DNA of 64,000 nucleotides from Pelobates cultripes. Lineage: Eukaryota > Chordata > Amphibia > Anura > Pelobatidae. Below the pieces are notes generated by a model, which was not told the origin of the DNA, made no database searches, and saw only the letters and a program-made list of their open reading frames with translations. A program made the translations under genes and the position numbers. The stretch lies in contig OW240921.1 of the NCBI GenBank assembly GCA_933207985.1, positions 117,276,614 through 117,340,613 of the forward strand. The letters run 5' to 3'. The stretch's first letter is position 1. Each line of letters begins with the position of its first letter. Shown one piece after another: positions 41,461-53,429 of this stretch.

Positions 41461-43612
41461 TCTTGAGTATTAACTGGGTCTTGAATGTTTGTGGATGTAA
41501 AGTTAATTTTATCGCTAATAGGACCGTCATTCTAATGTTTGTGTTTATGAGTCGCCTTTCTACAGATATGATCCCTATACTCTATGTCAGTGGATTCAGA
41601 AAAAAATTGCCTTTTTTGTCTCAATGTTAGAGATTGTACTCTGATTTATAGCCATAGTAAAGGACTTAGTGTGAGTTTCCTGCATGGAAGACATGGCTGA
41701 ACAGTTTTATTAAATGTTTCATCCAAAATCATTTTAATTTGTTCTTCGGAGCTTGTGGTCAGTTCAAACAAAGAACGGCCAACGTAAACTCAGAAACGCT
41801 TATAAAGAGGGAAAATTGCTAAATTAAGCCAAATATTAGATATATAATAAACCATACATGGAAATCAAACACTGAAAATAGCACAAAAATGAGGAGAAAG
41901 CAGTATAAAAAGTAAGTAAATCTAGAATCAATAATAAAATAATAATAATTTAATAATATGCAAATATAATTAATACATGAGCTAATTATATAAAAACTTT
42001 ATCATATATAATTCAAACATTGAAAAAATGCATATCCTTCCAGCATGACTGCTGACCCAAAAAAACCCAAACCGTGTTGCCCAATAAAACACAGGAGTCC
42101 TAGATGTATCGGGATTGGGCAATGGCCACAGATTTATTTAGATAAACAATAACAATGCCAGCAAATACGTTTGGCCTGTTGGATGTTGGGGTACGTCTCC
42201 AACAGACAGCTCTAACTGTAAATCTAAAAGTCCAGGGCAGTCTGCCGACCGCTATCTGCTTTTGGCCGCTGCGACGCCCCAAGCCGATTCGTCAGTTTCT
42301 TCCACTGTATGTGTGCTGGCCAGGAATACCGCAAGCTGTAAAAAACACCACCAATAAGACCAACATCTATAAAAATACGGGGGAAGGGAAAGGTTAGGCT
42401 CTCTCAACTCTTTCTCTGCAACTGGTAAGTCCCCTCTCTTCTTGTCCTTTTATATCTTGTCCCACAATCGCAACAAATGTATTCCCTTAGTCCAAGCCCC
42501 TTGGCCTGGCTGGCCAGCAGTCGTGTTCTCCCTTCCTTATGGCCCAGGGAGATTCTGGAGTGCAAAAAAAGAGGAATAGAATCTTGAGACTCGGCCTTAT
42601 ATATTGAGAGACTGTTCCTGATTGATTGAATTACATGTTCTATATTATCATGTTTGTATTCCTCGTATTTTACATATTCTGCTATTGGAAGTATTATAGA
42701 CATTAAAGAATAATACTTACACCCTGTCTGGAATGAAATTAATGTATCACAATCTAAAATCACAGATTAATATGTGTTTTGTCATCTAGTCCCGATAAAC
42801 TAATGACGAATCAGCAAAACATTCATTAATGAATCAAAATCGCCACTTTTAGTAAACCATTGAGTTGGCGTGTGTGTCCCCCGGTGTCCTTAAACTGAGC
42901 ACCATCTTTAACTGCTTCTTGTTCCTGACTTTTATAAAGTAAATATTTAATTCACACTCATTAATACATAAATTCAAAACATCCAATGCTTATAGCAAAA
43001 AAATTAATTTCTGAATGAAATCAACAAAATCCATTAAAAATATAGAATGGTGCCTTTGCGTGCTGCGTATTCTATTTTGCGTTTACTGCAGATATAGACC
43101 TTTCGTGCAGTAACATCCAGAAGTCCTTCCACTGTTAATATCCTAATAATCTGAAAATCTAAACACACAATGAATTATTCCCACAGTTAAACCGGTCCCT
43201 GTGCCGCACTGCAGCTGGTACAGAGCTGAATAATTGTACGGGGAGATCATTCCCCTCTGTTTACTGCGCACCTGGCTCTGGATCCCAGTGTGGTTTGATA
43301 ATTAACACCAGTCGTTTGTGTTTCTATTTTTTAATAAGTCTCAGTAATAGTTGCCGCTCCTCTGGGTATCTTTGTTTAAAGAGCCGGTTTATAAAGACAG
43401 CTTGCAGGTATTGTAAGTGTAAATTATTTGCGGAGCACAAATTGGAGCTCGGGGGCCACAAATCCAAATGTATTGCCCTACGAGCAGCCTAAAGGATGTC
43501 CCCCAGCAATTAGCATGTTTCATGGTTACACATGGTATATTGCAGAGTTTGGTACATTTTTTTCTGTGCTGGTTAAACAAGGCCACCAAGAATGGTTTGC
43601 CTGTAAGAGGAC
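41461..43612. other. Long repeat-poor stretch, LTR-like piece near 42.1-42.8 kb
   Basis: Mostly AT-rich, no recognised genes. At 42070-42400 a segment (GTATCGGGATTGGGCAATGG... AACAATAACAATGCCAGCAAATA) resembles sequence at 22.4-22.55 kb, so a shared repeat is likely. The minus frame at 42763-42404 (119 codons) matches nothing I recognise. It may be the DIRS 5' terminal region or another element. Confidence 0.35.
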
Positions 43613-44141
43613 TTAAAGTGACACTATAGTAACCAGAACAACTAAAGCTTAATGTAGTTGTTCTGGTGAGTAGAATCATTGTCGTCAGGCATTTTAATGC
43701 AAACACTGTCTCTTCGGAGAAAAGGCAGTGTTTCCCTTGCCCCTAGTGACACCTCCAGTGACCACTCTGCAGATGGCCAATGGAGGTGCTTCCTGGCTCA
43801 GTGCTGCACAGTAGGCAGCACTGCCATTCAGTGTCTCCACGCTCTGCATGGGGATGCTGAATTTTCCTCATAGAGATGCATTGATTTAATGCATCCCTAT
43901 GAGGAGGTGCTGATTGGCCAAAACAATGTTTGGCAAGCCCCCTTGCCGATTTCAGCCAAACCAATGCTTTCCCCATGTGAATTCTGATGATGTCACAAGG
44001 GTCTCCAAGGGGGCGGAGCTAGCACCGGCGGACCCACGCGGCACTGGAATTAAGGTGAGTTTTAATTCCTTCTAAGGGGGCTAAGGGAGGGCAAGCCACC
44101 TAAACACTTGGTTGTGTTCCTGACCAGTAGTGTTTCTTTAA
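43613..44141. mobile_element. TTAA-flanked MITE
   Basis: About 529 bp. It begins TTAAAGTGACACTATAGTAA, followed by CCAGAACAACTAAAGCTTAATGTAGTTGTTCTGG (a terminal hairpin), and ends CCAGTAGTGTTTCTTTAA. Related to the elements starting at 23218 and 61557. Confidence 0.7.
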
Positions 44142-44441
44142 TAAGTGAATTTACTAAAAATGTATATGTTTATATAACTGCTACAGCCCACTTATATCTG
44201 AGTTATTCAGGGTGCTGTTTGCAAAAGCTCTTTTAATAAACATTAGTTATTCCAAATGAGTGCCTGACATTCTTGTAGGGTATGTTCCTTTCAAAACATG
44301 AAGAAAAGATATGAAGGATATTTTGCATATAGACCAAGCCCATAGTTGAAAATTATGCTAGCTTTAGTGTACTAACAATCTTAATGACAGGAGTCTTCAT
44401 GTCATGTTACATGATATTGTTTTATTTAACGTACTGTTTCT

Positions 44442-44934
44442 TTAAAGGACCACTCTAGGCACCCAGACCACTTCAGCTTAATGAGGTGGTCTGGGTGCCA
44501 GGTCCAGCTAGGGTTAACACTTTTTTTCATAAACATAGCAGTTTCAAAGAAACCGCTATGTTTATGAATGGGTTAAGCCTTCCCCCATTCCCTCTAGCGG
44601 CTGTCTCATTGACAGCCGCTAGAGGCGCTTGCGTGCTTCTCACTGTGATTTTCACAGTGAGAGCACACCAGCGTCCATAGGAAAGCATTATGAATGCTTT
44701 CCTATGTGACCGGCTGAATGCGCGCGCAGCTCTTGCCGCGCGTGCGCATTCAGCCGACGGGGAGGAGAAAAGGAGGATCGGAGGAGGAGCCCAGCGCTGG
44801 AAAAAGGTAAGTTTTAACCCCTTTCCCCTTTCCAGAGCCGGGTGGGAGGGGGTCCCTGAGGGTGGGGGCACCCTCAGGGCACTATAGTGCCAGGAAAACG
44901 AGTATGTTTTCCTGGCACTATAGTGGTCCTTTAA
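44442..44934 (-). mobile_element. Kolobok/T2-type MITE, copy 3 (inverted)
   Basis: About 493 bp, same family as 8562 and 9116 but in opposite orientation. It begins TTAAAGGACCACTCTAGGCA and ends CACTATAGTGGTCCTTTAA. Confidence 0.85.
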
Positions 44935-45278
44935 TGTTCATCTTAAGTTTGTTTCTTGTGTCACTCCATAGTTTGCATGCTGCTTCATGTACTTCCCTCC
45001 CCCTTTCCTGTAATAGTGTTTCTATGCTGTACATTCATATGTGACTTGTATCTCTCCTAACCTGTATGGAAGAATCGTTATTTTACCTGTTGTAACTGCA
45101 CATTCTACAGATCATACAACGAATAAACATCGCCAGATCTTCTTTCATGTGAGTTGTGACTGAGTAAACTATCTAGGAAGGTGATTTAGTATGGATAATC
45201 TCATCAGGGCAATGAGCGCTATGTGCTCCTGAAAAACACATTCATAGCCTTTGCAGCCGTTCCAGAATACTTCATATT

Positions 45279-45443
45279 TTGCATAGTTTTCTTTACTTGA
45301 ATGTGATAAATGACACCTTTATGTCACAACTGGTACAAGCACCAACTAGAAAGGATGCTTGTCTGGATCTTGTCATAACAAACAATGTTGCTCTTTTAAC
45401 CAACATTCAAGTAGGGGAGCATTTGGGAAATAGTGATCACAAT
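45279..45443 (+). pseudogene. CR1-like LINE endonuclease end (left part)
   Basis: Encodes FMSQLVQAPTRKDACLDLVI then TNIQVGEHLGNSDHN, the C-terminal motif of an AP-type LINE endonuclease. It is cut off at 45443 by a hAT insertion and continues at 47784. Confidence 0.8.
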
Positions 45444-45529
45444 CATGGGCGTAGGAACCCAAAAAGATCTGGGGGGGATAGCATTTTTACTCGCCAGGTA
45501 TATTATTATTCCGTAAACTATGAGTTGTT

Positions 45530-45589
45530 TATCCCATTGCACAGCGCTACGGAATTTGCAGTTGCTATATAAATGATTAAATAATAACT
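45530..45589 (+). mobile_element. L2-like LINE 3' tail fragment
   Basis: CACAGCGCTACGGAATTTGC and GCTATATAAATGATTAAATAATAA match the L2 3' end seen at 18850-18905. Only the tail is present. Confidence 0.65.
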
Positions 45590-45988
45590 TTAAAGGGTCA
45601 CTACAGGGAAGGGATTTTACTTACCTGATACAGCGCCAGGATCCTCCTGATGCCGCGCACCCTATTTCGTCAAAATAACGAAATAGGAGGGTGCGAGCAG
45701 GGAGCAATAAAACGCTTCTATTCAGAAGCGTCATTGCTCTCTGGTGCACATGCGCAGCTTTGCCGCACATGCGCAGATACTTCATAGGGCGGCATTCATG
45801 TCTCGACTAGGAAGCACCTCTAGTGGCCATCTGAGTGTCCACTGGAGGTATTCCTCATCAGTAATGTAAATACTGCCTTTTTACGAAATGGCTGTGCTTA
45901 CATTAAAAAGCCTGCAAAGACATGCTATATACACCTGAACTACTACGTTTAGCTGTTGTGGTTCTGGTGACTATAGTGTCCCTTGAAT
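45590..45988. mobile_element. TTAA-type MITE, partly eroded
   Basis: Begins TTAAAGGGTCACTACAGGGA and ends TGACTATAGTGTCCCTTGAA. The terminal TTAA has decayed to TGAA. About 400 bp. Confidence 0.6.
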
Positions 45989-46809
45989 ATAGAGAGGAAA
46001 AAAGAATCATCACAAATGTAAGAAATAAAATGTCTGTATCATTATTCTAAAAATTATTTTAAAAAAATAAAAAAATATGCACATTCCTAGCTTAATTTTT
46101 AGCACCACATATGACACAAACATTTTGTACTTTGCAGATTACTTTTTATATTTTTTTTATACATATACAGATTGTGTAATACTGCCCCTGACTTAGGGTG
46201 ACCACATTTCCTAACTGCCATTCAGTGACACTTTCAGAAATGCATTCCATACATTTTACTACCCGTCTCTACCCCTTCCATTTATATTAGAACCCCTTTC
46301 CATGTAAATTAGAGATTAGTGCCAGGAATAATATACTAGATTGCCTACTTACAACCAGATGAGGATGATGATGGGCTCTAGCTGCAGTGTGGCTCCACTG
46401 GTCTGGTGTAGAACAGGCTCTCTGGAGGCTGTTTGTAACTGTGGTCACAAAAATCAATGTTCTGGGAGAACGGGAAGAAGCTCCATTTTTTGGGGGCCCT
46501 TTACACAGCTCAAGGTCTGGGTCCCAGGGTCCACCTTCATGTTCCACCAATGAGTTTGTTCACAGGGGGTGGAGTGTGTAGGGGATGTCCTGATATGTGT
46601 GTAAGGAATGCATTGTGTGAATCTGTGTTTGTATGTGTAAGGGCTGCAAGGTGTGTTTCTGTGTATGTACGGGATGCAGTGTGTGCGTCTGTAAGGGGTG
46701 CATTGAGTGTGTGTACGGGGTGCATTTAGTGTGTGTAAGGAATGCATTGTGTGTTTCTGTGTGTGTAAGGTTTGCATGATTGTGCGATTGTGTGTGTGTG
46801 TGTGATGGA

Positions 46810-47365
46810 TGTCAATCTCTCTCCCTCCCTTGTCACTCTCTTTCTCCCCCTCCCTTGTTACTCTTTCTCCCCCTCTCTTGTCACTCTTTCTCCCCCTCCC
46901 TCCCTCCCTCGCTTGTCACTCTCTTCCCCTCCCTCCCTTGTCACTCTCTTCCCCTCCCTCCCTCGTCACTCTTTCTCCCCCTCCCTCGTCACTCTTTCTC
47001 CCCCTCCCTCCCTCGTCACTCTTTCTTCCCCTCCCTCCCCTACCTTGTCTCTTTCTCCCCTCCTCCTTGTCACTCTTTCTCCCCCTCCTCCCTCATCCTC
47101 TTTCCCTCCCCTCCTCGTCACTCTTTCTCCCCCTCCCTCCCTCATCACTCTTTCCCTCCCTCCTCGTCACTCTTTCTCCCCTCTCCCTGCCTCCTTGTCA
47201 TCTTTCTCCCCCCTCTCTCCCTCCCTTCCTTGTCACTCTCTTCCCCTCCCTCCCTCCCTTGTCACTCTCTTCCCCTCCCTCCCTCGTCACTCTCTTCCCC
47301 TCCCTCCCTCGTCACTCTTTCTCCCCCTCCCTCCCTTGTCACTTTCTCCCCCTCCCCCCCTACCT
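46810..47365 (+). repeat. Polypyrimidine repeat (CCCTCCCTTGTCACTCTTTCTCC)n
   Basis: Over 550 bp almost purely C/T on the plus strand, a unit of about 24 bp with GTCACT as the only regular purine-containing part. It produces three overlapping 200-codon frames that are artefacts. Confidence 0.95.
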
Positions 47366-47370
47366 CAGTT

Positions 47371-47541
47371 GTAGCGTGGCCGAGCCCAGTATAGTCCGCG
47401 GGTACAGGTAGCTTTTGTTTCCTGTACCCGGCCGGACTAACAGGAAGTGAACACTCAGTGTGCACTTCCTGTTAGTCCGGCCAGGTACAGGAGACAGATG
47501 CTCCCTGTACCCGCGGACTATACTGGGCTCGGCCACGCTAC
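47371..47541. repeat. 171-bp palindrome
   Basis: The outer arms GTAGCGTGGCCGAGCCCAGT... and ...ACTGGGCTCGGCCACGCTAC are perfect over about 37 bp. Inner arms CCGGCCGGACTAACAGGAAG and CTTCCTGTTAGTCCGGCCAGG surround an 18-base spacer near 47456. It lies inside the hAT. Confidence 0.9.
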
Positions 47542-47783
47542 AGGTAGGGAGTGACAGGAAGGAGCGCTGAGCGCTTCCCTCCTGTCAGCCCCTCTCCTCA
47601 GGCTGCGCCCGGGCGTGCGGTCCGCCCTCATGGACGCACCGCCCTGGCAAAGCTGCAGCCGCCTGAGGCTCTCTACAGAGCGCTCGGGCGGCTGCAGCAT
47701 GGGGGGGCGGCAGAGCTGGGGGGGATTTCCCCATAACCTGTCCCCCCCGCATGATTTCCCCATAACCTGTTCCTACGCCCATG

Positions 47784-48875
47784 ATCACAATATGGTAACT
47801 TTTGAAATAAACTCAAAAAAGCAAAAGCAAGTGGGGTATAGTAAAACGTATAATTTAAAAAAAAGCCAATTTCAATAAGATTAGGGCAGCTCTACAACAT
47901 ATCGACTGGCATAAACTCCGTAGTGATAAAAACACTGAGGATAAATGGAAACTATTCAAACAAATATTAGAAAGGTACATTTCTCAGTATGTACCACTAG
48001 GTAATAAATATAAAAGAAACAAATTAAAACCAATGTGGCTTACTAGAGAAGTAAAACAAGAGATTAAAAATAAGAAAAGGGCATTTCAAGCATTTAAATC
48101 AGACAAATCAGAGGCATCCTATTTAAGATATAAGGAAGCCAATAACGCTTGCAAAAAAGCAATTAAAGTGGCTAAACTAGAAAATGAGACATTGATAGCT
48201 AAAGAATGCAAAACCAACCCCCAAAATCTTTTCAAGTACATCAATTCTAAAAAAAACAAAAAATGAAAGTGTAGGTACACTGGAAACAGAGTTGGGTTTA
48301 TTAGCTAATGAAGACCAGGAAAAAGCAGAAATTTTAAATAACTATTTTTCTTCAGTATATATTAATGAGGATCCTATGGCAAGAGATATGCAAATGATTG
48401 CTGCAAATAACTTGTGATTGGATAACTCGAGACAAGGTGCTACAGCTATTAAAGAAAATTAATGTAAATAAAGTTTCGGGGCCTGACGGTATTCACCCAC
48501 GAGTACTTAAGGAGCTAAGTGGGGAAATAAGTGAACCTCTGTATTTAATTTTTCAAGATTCTTTTGTTTCAGGTGTTGTACCGGAGGATTGGAGGAAGGC
48601 AGATGTTGTTCCTATATTTAAAAAGGGTTCAAAATCCTTGCCTGGAAATTATAGACCTGTGAGCTTAACTTCTGTAACTGGGAAAATATTTGAAGGGCTA
48701 TTAAGGGATAATATTCAGGAATTCATTGGGAAGAACTTTGTTATTAGCAATAATCAGCATGGTTTTATGAAACATAGGTCATGTCAAACTAACCTAATTG
48801 TACTCTACGAAGAAGTAAGTAGAAGTATAGATCAGGGTGTTGCAGTGGATGTGATCTACTTGAATTTGGCGCCAG
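47784..48875 (+). pseudogene. CR1-like LINE: endonuclease end, linker and RT start
   Basis: Continues the LINE from 45443 (MVTFEINSKK). It then encodes WLTREVKQEIKNKKRAFQAF (48033), KTNPQNLFKYINSKKNKK, and at 48398-48883 KVSGPDGIHPRVLKELSGEI, PEDWRKADVVPIFKKGSKSL, NYRPVSLTSVTGKIFEGLLR and NNQHGFMKHRSCQTNLIVLY. These are RT motifs 1-3 of CR1-type LINEs. Sequence changes abruptly after VIYLNL at about 48872, before the FADD catalytic motif, so the enzyme is truncated. A frameshift near 48260 and a stop near 48415 mark it as dead. Confidence 0.85.
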
Positions 48876-50560
48876 ATACGTGAGGGGTGTGTGGCTCCTC
48901 CTCGTCCTGAGTCAGCTGTCCCGCCTCCTGGGGTGCCGGGGTTTTTTTGTCATCAGTCTGGGTGGAATGACCTGGGTTCGGTGGCTGTTTGGGATTTGGG
49001 TGCTCTTAAATCTGGACATGTTACGCATTCTGTTTCTTCCCAGAAGTTCTCAGGGGCCGGGCTGAGGCTATCGCCCATTCCTGTTGGCAATGCGCTCAGC
49101 AATGTGAGTGCCTTGGTACGATGCCGTCGGGAATCGGACGAGATGGGTTTCTAGGTTTGTCTTGGGGGCTTGGGGGATTCCGGTTCGCCTTAGGGTTTGG
49201 CTGGATGTGGCCTAGTTATCTCGAGGGGATGGATGTGCTTGCTGGAGGTCGGACGAGGCCTATGTTACTGGTGCACTGAGGAAAACTCCAGCTGGAGTTG
49301 AAACGCGGTTGCTGCTGGACCAAAGTATTGTATCTGGGGCTTTTTCTTATTTACTCTGCGGTGTTTTATTTAGGCTTTGTGCTTAGTATATTTTACTATT
49401 TATACACTGCTTATTGTCCCTGTTTTAATTGTTTCTTTGTTCAATAAATTTTGGATTCTGCACTTTGTATCCTGTGCTGCTCTCCTCATTGTTTTAGCCT
49501 TTTTATGCACTCTCCTGCATATTATATAGAGCCTGGGACGGCTTTCAATCCTGTGAGTTTTACTCTACATAAGGGGTCTATCATTAAATCTATCATTAAA
49601 CCCCCCAAAAAAACCAAACCCGCTGCAGCGGCAACTGGTGGGAGTCAGTGGAAGAGACTTAGGGGGCCTGAATGCACAAGCCACCGTTAATGGAGGCCCA
49701 AAAGGAAACCCCCAGACAGCCCCAAGGGCAACACCGACAGGCAAAGCCCAGCACAGCTGAAACCCCCAAAACCACCGACACCTCCCACCGGATGTACAAA
49801 ACTGCATTCTCGGGCAACCGACGTTCCCCGGCCAGACTCGATCCCACTATCCAGGAGACTACTGCACTTATCCCTACCCACGGAACTCCGAAACGCTGAA
49901 ACACTACCCCAAGAAAAACACCACAGCAGCAGAGCAAGACGTGCAACACTGTCGGCCCCACACATAAGCGACATTAAGAGCCACCCGCGCGGAGGCACAT
50001 AGCCACATAACACCGACCGTCAGAAATACGGCCTGAAAAACAATAACCTGCCGGGCGCATCAGCAGCAGCCAGAAAGCAGATTCTACTGCTGCCTTTGTC
50101 AGCAAGGACCCAGAGCCATGCAGTTCTAACCACGCGGACCGTTGTGTCCTGCCCTCCCATACCTAACCCCTTGGAGGGAAAGACAACTGAGTAAATAAGA
50201 AATCATGCGATATCAACCCTGCCCCTCTCTGGGCACCATGTCCCAAGGGGGGGGACCCGCGGAGCGGACTTCGGGGGCACCCTAAAATTGGTCGGGAGGT
50301 ACGCTTATCAAGCTTTCTCGGTAAGCTGCTCTTGTACCACCCGATGGAAGTCTCATATGGGCCGAAAGGTCCTGCTCGGAGATCACCCGCGTCCCCTTTT
50401 TTTTTGAAGTTTCCAAATTTTTATTTAATCATTTAGTTATATATTTATTTATTTATTTATTAATCTTGTATTTCACATTCTAGTCATGTATTCCTTCAGT
50501 TTTATTTATTTATTTTTTACATTTCAAAATTTTTATTTATTCCTTTTTTTTTTTGTGCGC
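48876..50560. mobile_element. Unclassified interspersed repeats, probably L1-like pieces
   Basis: 48876-49470 ends with AATAAATTTTGGATTCTGCA and has a GAAACGCGGTTGCTG segment, suggesting a transcribed repeat. 49560-50240 is proline/glutamine-rich and partly open (MHKPPLMEAQKETPRQPQGQ), similar in style to the L1-like piece at 3.7 kb. Poly-T runs at 50398-50408 and 50543-50554 may be tails of minus-strand retroelements. No clear TSD found. Confidence 0.35.
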
Positions 50561-51557
50561 GCTAAGACCCCCCCTCCCAGCTCACAAGGTCCCGACGGGA
50601 TACAAGAAGGGACAACGTCCTCACCAGCCAATGCCCGGTGCACCACCCACGGCATAACAAGCATAGAAGTCCAGGCAGAAGATATTGAAATCAGCTTCCA
50701 CTGTGGTCCTCCAAGGTGTTCCAGGCGCCACCTGCTGGGCATTTCTAAGAACTGCAGCCAGGACCTGTGAGAAGGGCATGGAGAGGACGTGCCACCAGGA
50801 GGCAGCCGAGGTAAGTAACCAGCAGAGAGAAGAACAGAAGGCAGAGAGGGAAGAGCAGAAGGCAGAGAGGGAAGAGCAGAAGGCAGAGAAGACCCAGGAA
50901 CAGGTAAGAGCAGGGGAAGAGAGGAAAAGGTGGGGAGGACAAAGAGGAGAGAAACAGAGAGAGGGGTAGAGGGAAGAGAACAGAGAGAAGGGAAAAAGGG
51001 GTTGAAAGAACAGAGGGAAACAGGGGGACACCAGGGGAGGAGCTGAGCCCCCCCCCCCCGGAACGCCAAAAGGGGAACCGGAGAAAAGAGGGGAGGGAAG
51101 AAATTGAAAAAAGGGGGGGTGCAGGGGAGAGAGGCCCCCCCCGGCTCCATCCTCACTGGCAGAGGAGGCCCCAGGAGAGGTCCCCCCAACCCCCAACGGC
51201 AGCGAAGCAGTCCCCTCTCTGCCCAGCCGGGCTCACTCACCTCCGGGGCCCTGTCCCAGGCCCCGCCGTCTCGCTTGACATGGCCGGCCACACAAGGCGC
51301 GGGATGCGCCGCCCCAATGCAGCCACTGCTGCATTGATCATAGCCTGGAAATCTACCAGAGTCTTAGGAGTTCTCCATATCCAATCACAATCACAGGCCA
51401 CTGTGGCTCACCCAATGTATACAGTACCACAAGGGCAATAGTATGTAGGCATCCAGACCACAGAAATACCTATTGGGCACTACGGGCAGCGGCTTGTATT
51501 GACCAAAGTGTACAGACAGTTTGGCAGTATAAAATCAGGCACAGTAAGTATAGGCTG
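50561..51557. repeat. G/A-rich and C-rich repeat-like sequence
   Basis: Includes a 24-bp tandem repeat GAAGAGCAGAAGGCAGAGAG (50826-50895), a purine-rich stretch to 51160 and a C run at 51048-51058. Open frames here are low-complexity. Confidence 0.5.
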
Positions 51558-52786
51558 TGTAACGGACCGTTTTGCACAAAAGGGGTAAAAAGGGGTTAAC
51601 AGCCGTTTAGGCGATCGGCCCCCTTTCCAGAGATGCAGGCACAGCTACTGCAGAACACCAAACACACGAACCGCCAATAAGTGAATGCTCCAAACTCCCG
51701 AACGGCATTCAATATAGCACTCCAAACAGACGAACAGGAACCATACGAATTGCTGCTACCAGACGAATAGGAAAAGCATCCAAGCGGCTTACACTCCTAG
51801 CAATCAGTCTCTATAAGCATTCAGTAAATCCCCCCAAAGACGAGACAAGGCTCAGTGTTGAGGGTCAAGCAGTGGTCTGTTTAATGAGGGCTACCTGCCC
51901 AGTATTTATGCAGGTCTCCCACCTGGTGGACACTCCCCTAGGGGACCAAATGGGAGACTGTGACAAGGGACAGACAAGCAGACAAATAGGACACACAGTC
52001 ACAGTATATTCCCACAATGCATCCTGGCTTCCTCCCCTCTGCCCTGGGAGATAATTGAGAAGTAATTCAATTATCTCCCAAGACAAAGGCAAATCTCCAT
52101 TATGCACATGGGGATACTAAAACAAGCATTACTGTTAAAATACACCAGGTAAGACACATTACATTAAAACTATACATTTAACATATCCCCAGATAGCTCA
52201 GGTCTGAGCGCACATTATTAAGTGAATGAATGGCGCTCAGACCACACGAATACAGTTTAATCGCCATGGAGCCAAAGTCTTTACAGTCAGTTTCATACGA
52301 ATGGGCTCCATGGGATTCCTATCTGGGGTATAACACATTCAAACAAAACTACCGAACACCGGGCCGTTCGTGCACTTCCATTGAACAAGAAGGGAGGTCG
52401 GCGGCTTCAGCGGTGTTCGCGCAAAACTGTGTCCGATTTTAGTACCATGAAAATAGAGACGAACACCGCTGTGCATTCGTATGTTAAAAACAACCTCGTG
52501 TTCGGGATACGAATGGCGGCCACCCAGCATTCGTCAATTAAGCTGCGGTTAACCGCAGCTTCAGGGAGGTTAATTGCCGGCACACTCCAGCCCCCAGGTG
52601 GTCTATTCATTCGTGCGGTTGTTCGGTAGATTGAATCTACCGAACTACCGAACAACCGGCAGAAAAGCACAAATACAGCTTTTCTGCAGGCGAAACAAAG
52701 TCTTTTAACAGGGGGCCATAGTCCAGAGACAGCAGGCGAGCAACCAGGCTTCTCCAATGCAATGTAGCGAGATTGGTCTTGTCACA
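51558..52786 (-). mobile_element. Solo LTR, about 1.23 kb, family B copy 2
   Basis: Starts TGTAACGGACCGTTTTGC and ends TTGGTCTTGTCACA, flanked by a perfect 5-bp duplication GGCTG (51553-51557, 52787-52791). It is nearly identical to 27274-28485; visible differences are a few substitutions and short indels such as an extra GAATGAATGG unit. Minus-strand sense is inferred as for copy 1. Confidence 0.88.
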
Positions 52787-53028
52787 GGCTGTATATTGAA
52801 GGTGGTCAAATAACTGGGGCTCACCCAGTGTAGGAGACAGCAACAGCAGGCTCCACTCAGCAGCACAATTACATGTAAGTAATTAGAAGGGCCACCCCAT
52901 AAACCAGTATGACAAGCAGCACCTACCACTCAAGTAAGACCTCTAGAGTCAATGCACTGACCTTAAATTTGCTCCCCATGCCCAGGCAGGTAGAATTGAT
53001 TGTAAAGAGGTGTAAACTTGTAGAATCC

Positions 53029-53130
53029 GTGGAACGCTTCATGAATTTTGAGTGTCATCCTTTCGTAGGGGCAATGCTAATCTTCTCTGTATCGTTTAAA
53101 TTTTAGTATATATGCTGCCAAAGCGGGCAC
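53029..53130 (-). pseudogene. U6 snRNA pseudogene
   Basis: The minus strand reads GTGCCCGCTTTGGCAGCATA then TATACTAAAATTTAAACGAT and ACAGAGAAGATTAGCATTGC, matching U6 from its 5' end. It ends AATTCATGAAGCGTTCCA. Substitutions include CTCG to CCCG and several in the 3' half. No TATA box or PSE is visible upstream (right side), so it is a retroposed copy. Confidence 0.9.
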
Positions 53131-53429
53131 CAGCAGTAGCAATGATGCAGACAGGTAGTGTGTGAAGGAGTGGTCAGCCCACTTTTTCACGGCACTCGCT
53201 ACCATGCTGATGCACCAAGATGGCCACCACAAACCATCAATAAGCTCCGAAGAGCTGAGGATTGGCCTGCGCTGAACAAGAGGAAGGAGGGAAACAAATA
53301 ACACAACTCAGAGGCAAATAAGTGCACTGCAGCCTGCCGGGAATATCGGTGCATTGGAACAGAAGTGAGAGTGTGTGGGGCAGGCAGAGCCTGCCAGTGA
53401 AAAGGGAAAAACAGTAATGGTACAGGCAA

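Larger units (their letters stand above)
45444..47783. mobile_element. hAT-type element inserted in the LINE endonuclease
   Basis: The perfect 15-bp inverted ends CATGGGCGTAGGAAC and GTTCCTACGCCCATG are flanked by a perfect 8-bp duplication ATCACAAT (45436-45443, 47784-47791). The 2.34-kb interior has an L2-like tail (about 45535), a MITE (45590-45988), a block shared with the hAT at 22552 (46.29-46.79 kb, inverted), a polypyrimidine repeat and a large palindrome. No transposase. Confidence 0.9.

Noticed and set aside
46772..47411. Three overlapping 200-codon frames rich in S, P and L
   Set aside because: All come from the polypyrimidine repeat; openness in three frames is expected from the composition.
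50533..51291. 252-codon minus frame rich in P, S, L and F
   Set aside because: Low-complexity translation of purine/pyrimidine-rich repeat; no motif and competing open frames on the other strand.
53029..53130. Functional U6 snRNA gene
   Set aside because: Several substitutions in conserved parts and no TATA or PSE upstream; treated as a pseudogene.
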